Part shown: in pieces, positions 59,030-64,000 of the stretch
Layout of the letters: each line of letters begins with the position of its first letter
Numbering within the stretch: position 1 is the first letter of the stretch
Source of the DNA: Macrobrachium rosenbergii
Taxonomy: Eukaryota > Arthropoda > Malacostraca > Decapoda > Palaemonidae
Direction: 5' to 3'
Assembly (NCBI RefSeq): GCF_040412425.1
Contig: NC_089743.1
Coordinates: 91,574,903 to 91,638,902, forward strand
Length of the DNA stretch: 64,000 bases
Translations under genes and position numbers: made by a program
The notes under the pieces: generated by a model
What the model was told of the DNA's origin: nothing
Seen by the model: the letters and a program-made list of their open reading frames with translations, nothing else
Databases searched by the model: none

Positions 59030-61140
59030 TGTAGTACCTTATTCTAGTTTATTATAAGTGTCTAATTGTCTAGAAACAACAAAAGAAATGAAAAGGAAAA
59101 TTTTGGATAAGACTTCATATAAGCCAGCTCATTCTCGTACCGTCCAAAGCTCAATGTTGTGCTCAAGGACAGAGGGAGGGAAAGTGGGAAGGAGAAACTT
59201 AAAGGAAATCAAAATGAAGAATAACTTCTTCGTTAATCGAATATCGTCTTTGCCATATCAGAAAGAAATTAGTTTATGTCTCACATTTTTTTTTATTCAT
59301 TTGATTGTGTCTGTTGTGAATGAGAGAGAGAGAGAGGGTTTAGGGTTAAGAAAACAAGCTGGACTTATGTAAGTTTTAAATCATTCTAGTTACTCTTGTG
59401 GAAGATCCCCTGTTCCCTACGGGAAGAGAAAAGATATTGTATTACTTCTTGACAAAGCGCCTCCCGGCAACGCGTTCTAACCTTGAAACGAGGGGTGGAG
59501 TGAGGTAACTGTGTATTAGGCTTATGAAATAAAAAACCAGAATTGGCAGCGATAAGGCGAAGTTGCCGAGAGCGTAAAATAAAACGTTAGGAAGTCTACC
59601 GATTCGCGGAGTCATGGCTGACAGCTCTCTTTGGAAAACCGTTAGTTTAATCATAAGTATTTAAACTGACGTCATTGCCTTTTTGTGTTTTGTTTTGCGA
59701 ATTTGTAGCATAGTTTCCTGGACGGCCTAGAGCAATCATTCCTCTGCGTCTTATTCTTCTTCTTCACCTAAACTTTGGCCCATCTTGCCATGAGCTCCAA
59801 GAATAAGGAATTGTCCGCAATGGAAGGAGAAAATGTCTTCTTACATTGTCTGTGAGAGCCAGGGAGTTTGGTTTATAAAGCTACGGAAAGTGAGAACAAG
59901 AGCTGAATGAAAATATGGAAGAGAAGAGGTGATGCTATGTTTCCACAATACTGTATAAAATATATGAGCAAAAGCGCGAGTTCGCCTAACACGCATGCGC
60001 GTACATAACTACCATTTAGGAATTCCCATAATTCATAACCCGTTCACCTTATTAATTACGAAAACAAAAAATTTCTTAAAAACAGACTTCTTAAGGGCCG
60101 CATACACTGAACGATTGTCTATCATACACAGGTCCTATTGTATAGGCCTAGACAGGCTAGACTACCACAATGAATTCTACATTTGCGGATAGAGAATTCT
60201 GGGTAGAATTCATAGAGTTCGTTTTATTTATTTATCATTTCTTTTTCAGGGAAGACGTAATTGTTTTGTATTTAATTAAGTTCAAGATAAATTTTTCAAT
60301 GCATCTATTGAAACATTTTATTATAGTTTTATATTATTTTCTTGGTTTATAAGAACTCAATATGACGTTAATAGGCCTACACTCAGTTACAGTTTTGAAA
60401 GACTTGAGGTTTCACGTTTTGATGAAATTTTTGGTGCATGTTATTAAATTCACATTCAGCTTATATAATAGTATTAATCTTTTTTTTTTTGTAAACGATA
60501 TAATTTTTATTGACTTGTGAGAAGAAGGCCTAAATTATCGAATTCATTTTTATTTCCATTAGCTATGATTTTCGCCAAACCATTACAATTCAGTTCAGTG
60601 TTCTCAGTGAGATTTGTTCAGTAATAATAATTCATACAACTAATAACTAAAATGCCTAGTTTACATAGGTCTTTTTCAATTAACTTTGACTTTCACAGTT
60701 CCTGTTAATTGAAAAGTAGGCCTATTTGAGAGTAATCATTTGGAGAACTGCGGTGTATTTTATAATACTAGACTCACCTTCATATAATCTGGCTGTAAAC
60801 TTTCCATAACGGCTTTTCAAGTCTCGGGAATTATTTTGCCAAGAGATTGTGCAGATATAAATGTCGAAAACTTCTAGTCCTCAATTTTTTTAAGTTTCCT
60901 CGTCCATACGTAAATAATTAAACCAGTCTCCTGGTTCTAGAGAAGTTCCTTGAGCGAAGCATTGTGAGAAAGTTCATTTCTCTTAGTCAGCCAGTTTCAC
61001 CCATTGCCTTGTCTTTCTTTTAGGCTTTTCTCATTCTGAAATCGTTCTTACTGTCTGAATAGCGTGTGTGTGTGTCTGTGTGTCGATAACGACAGTCGTT
61101 TAGACAGTCGTTCAGACAATCGTCGAGTGTATGGGGTCCT
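59030..61140. other. No supported gene
   Basis: Unique AT-rich DNA. Frames at 59058-59372 and 59442-59654 lack motifs. Three TAGGCCTA palindromes occur at 60144-60720. Confidence 0.4.
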
Positions 61141-61374
61141 TTATAAGGCTGCGTTCACACCAAGGGAGTCGCGTCGAGTCGCCATAATTCATGACGCATC
61201 ATGAATCGCCAACCCAGTTTTAACAGTGATTTGTTTGCGTCGCGTCGCTTGAAGTCGCAAATAGAGCTGGACCTATTTGTGACGTCGGTCATAGTGAGTC
61301 TGACGTGTCGTTTGGACATATGCTGGTCGAAGAATTACTAATAAACTTTGTTCCGGGGCATCCTGCTGTCCAAG

Positions 61375-61447
61375 ATGGCGTCGACCCCAACCACCGTGAT
61401 CGTGGCTCCATTATGGAAAGAAGTTGCTGCTGCTGTGTCACGTACAG
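61375..61447 (+). CDS. Possible first coding exon inside the candidate transposon
   Basis: CCAAGATGG at the start fits a good initiation context. The frame reads MASTPTTVIVAPLWKEVAAA and VSRT to a donor-like CAG then GTAAAAG. Unspliced, it stops nine codons later. No downstream exon was found before the window ends. It may be the 5' end of a transposon gene left in a deleted copy, or the first exon of a gene continuing beyond the window. Confidence 0.35.
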
Positions 61448-61793
61448 GTAAAAGACAACAGTTTTACTCACTTTGAACCATTTATTATGCTTTGAATAAT
61501 ACATTTTGCTTATATGTTCCTATGATCTGTAGGTTAACCTAACTTAGCCACTCAAAATAGCCGAAATTACCAATATCCCCTTTCGACCCATAGGCCTATA
61601 TTTTATAATACCTATTTAATCCGTTAGGTTTAGTAGGTATTCCACTTTTTCAGGTAGTCTAATATACTAAAAACCTGATATTAAAGCTTTGTACATGGTT
61701 TAAACCTCAAAACTAGATGTGGGGCTCTCCTCCGAAATTACCCGGTAACGAAATATTCGAAAATTCAATGGTTTTTGGAAAAATAACTTTGTC

Positions 61794-61795
<2 letters not shown>

Positions 61796-61859
<64 letters not shown>
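61796..61859. repeat. (CT)n microsatellite
   Basis: About 31 CT units, inside the candidate transposon. Confidence 0.95.
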
Positions 61860-61862
<3 letters not shown>

Positions 61863-62213
61863 AATCATCTAGTGCAGCGTGTCATTTGTTCAGTTGGTGC
61901 ACCCATATTTTGAGGTTTATTTTTACGTCTGCGACGACAGAGCCACAGCAAAACATTAATTTTAGCAAGAGAATATGCATCCATTCTTAACAAAAACCTT
62001 TTGTGGCACTGTGGAAATATAAAAATAAAAAAAAAGTAGACTTGACTGATTGATGCATTTCGTGTGAACGCAGCCTAAAGGTCAATTTTTTCCATTTTTT
62101 TATCTGTTGACCTTTCTATGTTCGTTATATGTGTATTTCTTCACCTACATTTCCTAGAAGTTGTTGAAGAATGTGAAGTGCGGTTCTTGTTTCAGTTAGG
62201 ATTCTATGTAACT

Positions 62214-62308
62214 ATTTGACCCCTCAGTGGCTAGTACTAAACACGGCGAAACAGGGACTCGCCTACACTCTTTCGCCGTGTTTAGTACTAGTCCGAGAGG
62301 GGTCAAAT
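62214..62308. mobile_element. Compact inverted repeat, MITE-like
   Basis: ATTTGACCCCTC ... TAGTACTAAACACGGCGAAA (62214-62251) is mirrored by TTTCGCCGTGTTTAGTACTA ... GAGGGGTCAAAT (62271-62308). The arms differ only at a few central bases, and the loop is 19 nt. No coding capacity. Confidence 0.8.
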
Positions 62309-62309
62309 G

Positions 62310-62763
62310 TAGAAAATGGCTGGTAGATATACTATAGTAGCACTTTACTAAAATAGGATTTCTATCCGTAATCTTTTGCAGATTACACATGACTTTTATA
62401 TAATGGTTCAGTACTTTTATTACTGTGCTAAACTACAAACTCCCCTCCCACATCAATACGTTTATGCATACATACATACATACATACATACATACGTGCT
62501 TGTTAAGTCTTCAGCACTCATCACCAGGTATCCATGCAGTGTATAGAATCACAAGGAACCTCTTTTAGACCGACAAAGCCGACGGCAGGTGAACGCTTGA
62601 CTCGGCTTTAGATTCTAGACCGAGGGGAGTGAAAGTTGAAGGGCTTGCTACGTGAAGAGGTGAGTCAAGGGGCGTCCGGAGGACTCGCCTTTAAGATTTT
62701 CGGCAGCGGGTTCGAACGGCTTATATTGCCACGAGAGGAGAAGGACACGCCCTTGCTTCGTAA
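62310..62763. other. No supported gene
   Basis: Contains a short (CATA)n run near 62466-62494 and a B-box-like GGGTTCGAACGG near 62708 without a full tRNA fold. Confidence 0.35.
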
Positions 62764-62820
<57 letters not shown>

Positions 62821-62858
62821 CAAACTGGATGAGGATGTCTCTGGGGATGAATTAAAGA

Positions 62859-62909
<51 letters not shown>

Positions 62910-63055
62910 TGGAGATATGATGTCTCTCTCTCTCTCTCTCTCTCTGGTTGGAGATATGATGTCTCTCTCTCTCTGGTTGGAGGGATGAGAATTTTCTCTC
63001 TCTCTGGTTGGAGATATGGTAATGTCTCTCTCCCACTCTCTGGTTGGAAGGATGA

Positions 63056-63122
<67 letters not shown>

Positions 63123-63168
63123 GGAGGGATGATAACGTCTTTCACTCACTCTCTGGTTGGAAGGATGA

Positions 63169-63230
<62 letters not shown>

Positions 63231-63477
63231 GTTAGAGGGATGAAAATGTCTCTCTCTCACTCTATGATTGGAGGGATAAGAATTCTCTCTCTCTGGTTGG
63301 AGGGATGAGAACTCTCTCTCTCTCTCTCTCTCTCTGGTTGGAGGGATGAGAACTCACTCTCTCTGGTTGGAGGGATGAGAATTCTCTCTCACTCTCTGGT
63401 TGGAGGGATGAGAATTTTTCTCTCTCTGGTTGGAGGGATGAGAATTCTCTCTCTCACTCTCTAGTTGGAGGGATGAG

Positions 63478-63535
<58 letters not shown>

Positions 63536-63547
63536 TGGAGGATGAGA

Positions 63548-63610
<63 letters not shown>

Positions 63611-63811
63611 GGTTGGAGGGATGAGAATTCTCTCTCTCTCTCTCTCTGGTTGGAGGATGAGAATTCTCTCTCTCTCTCTCCCTGGTTGGAGGGATGAGAA
63701 TCCTCTCTCTCTCTCTCTGTGGGTGGAGGGATGATAATGTCTCTCTCTCTCTCTCTCTGGTTGGAGGGATGAGAATTCTCTCTCTCTCTCTCTCTCTCTC
63801 TCACCAAATCA
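62764..63811. repeat. CT-rich compound satellite
   Basis: Runs of (CT)n of very different lengths alternate with a conserved linker, GGTTGGAGGGATGAGAATT, present about 20 times with small changes (GATAATGT and ATATGATGT variants). Frames of repeated Arg-Glu or Ser-Leu are artefacts of the dinucleotide. Confidence 0.95.
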
Positions 63812-64000
63812 TTCTAAAATTTCGTCGTGACCTCAGTCAGCGAAGTTACAATAAACACACACATCTTGTGTTCGTATCACACACGCACGAATATGAGGGT
63901 AGCTGACACACATTCAGCGCAGCAGACACAACCCTAGACTCAAAGCTATTTAGGACACTTGTTCAGACAATGACACAAGCAGACACAGGCGCAAGGCCAT
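63812..64000. other. Window end, no gene seen
   Basis: Unique sequence with CA-rich stretches. No exon is supported. Confidence 0.35.

Larger units (their letters stand above)
61146..62076. mobile_element. Candidate DNA transposon with 15-bp terminal inverted repeats
   Basis: AGGCTGCGTTCACAC at 61146-61160 and its exact complement GTGTGAACGCAGCCT at 62062-62076 bound a 931-bp segment. It contains a short start-codon exon and a (CT)n tract but no transposase. I could not find convincing target-site duplications, so the ends may be eroded. A non-autonomous element or one of the Harbinger/hAT type is possible; the superfamily is not determined. Confidence 0.55.

Noticed and set aside
62665..63807. 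Arg-Glu and Ser-Leu rich ORFs of up to 179 codons
   Set aside because: They come from (CT)n/(GA)n runs with linkers, not from protein-coding sequence.

Overview
The window looks like nuclear DNA of a decapod crustacean. That call is an inference from four things: intron-containing genes with GT-AG splice sites, very many long microsatellites ((TA)n, (GA)n/(CT)n, (TAA)n), tRNA-derived SINE copies, and fragments of non-LTR and Penelope-like retrotransposons. No bacterial operon, phage, CRISPR array or rRNA gene is visible. The species cannot be named from the sequence.

Only two gene models are well supported, both on the plus strand. At the left end (3048-4167) lie the last three coding exons of a gene whose 5' part is outside the window. 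They encode a 128-residue, basic, Ser/Pro-rich C-terminal tail of unknown family. At the right (53899-58707) lies a complete seven-exon gene for a secreted 294-residue C-type lectin. It has a signal peptide, an acidic alpha-helical stalk, and a six-cysteine C-type lectin domain with QPD and WND calcium/sugar-binding motifs. A TATA box with a well-spaced initiator lies 1.3 kb upstream, and an AATAAA lies 0.3 kb after the stop. Two further short coding candidates, 12301-12464 and 61375-61447, are weak.

The rest is repeat-rich. By region: 1-3 kb has microsatellites and a 33-bp minisatellite in the upstream intron; 4-8 kb is 3' UTR or intergenic; 10.3-10.8 kb has a 35-bp minisatellite; 15.7-16.2 kb has a 21-bp minisatellite; 18 kb has a degenerate tandem repeat; 20.8-21.4 kb has a tRNA-like unit and a Penelope-like GIY-YIG fragment; 23-28 kb has SINE and LINE fragments; 28.8-29.3 kb has a 95-bp tandem repeat; 30.5-31.5 kb has LINE tails; 37.8-40.5 kb has a decayed LINE with a restriction-like endonuclease (R4/Dong-like), then a perfect 109-bp inverted repeat and a (TAA)n tract; 44.8-46.5 kb has SINEs, one with intact target-site duplications, and a LINE 3' end; 52.7-53.3 kb has a second 33-bp minisatellite between the putative lectin promoter and its start codon; 61.1-62.1 kb has a candidate DNA transposon with 15-bp terminal inverted repeats; 62.8-63.8 kb is a CT-rich compound satellite.

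No undescribed multi-gene system is apparent. The points most worth following are the lectin gene, the identical-arm inverted repeat beside the LINE, the SINE with target-site duplications, the candidate DNA transposon with its start-codon exon, and the strong excess of the palindrome TAGGCCTA.
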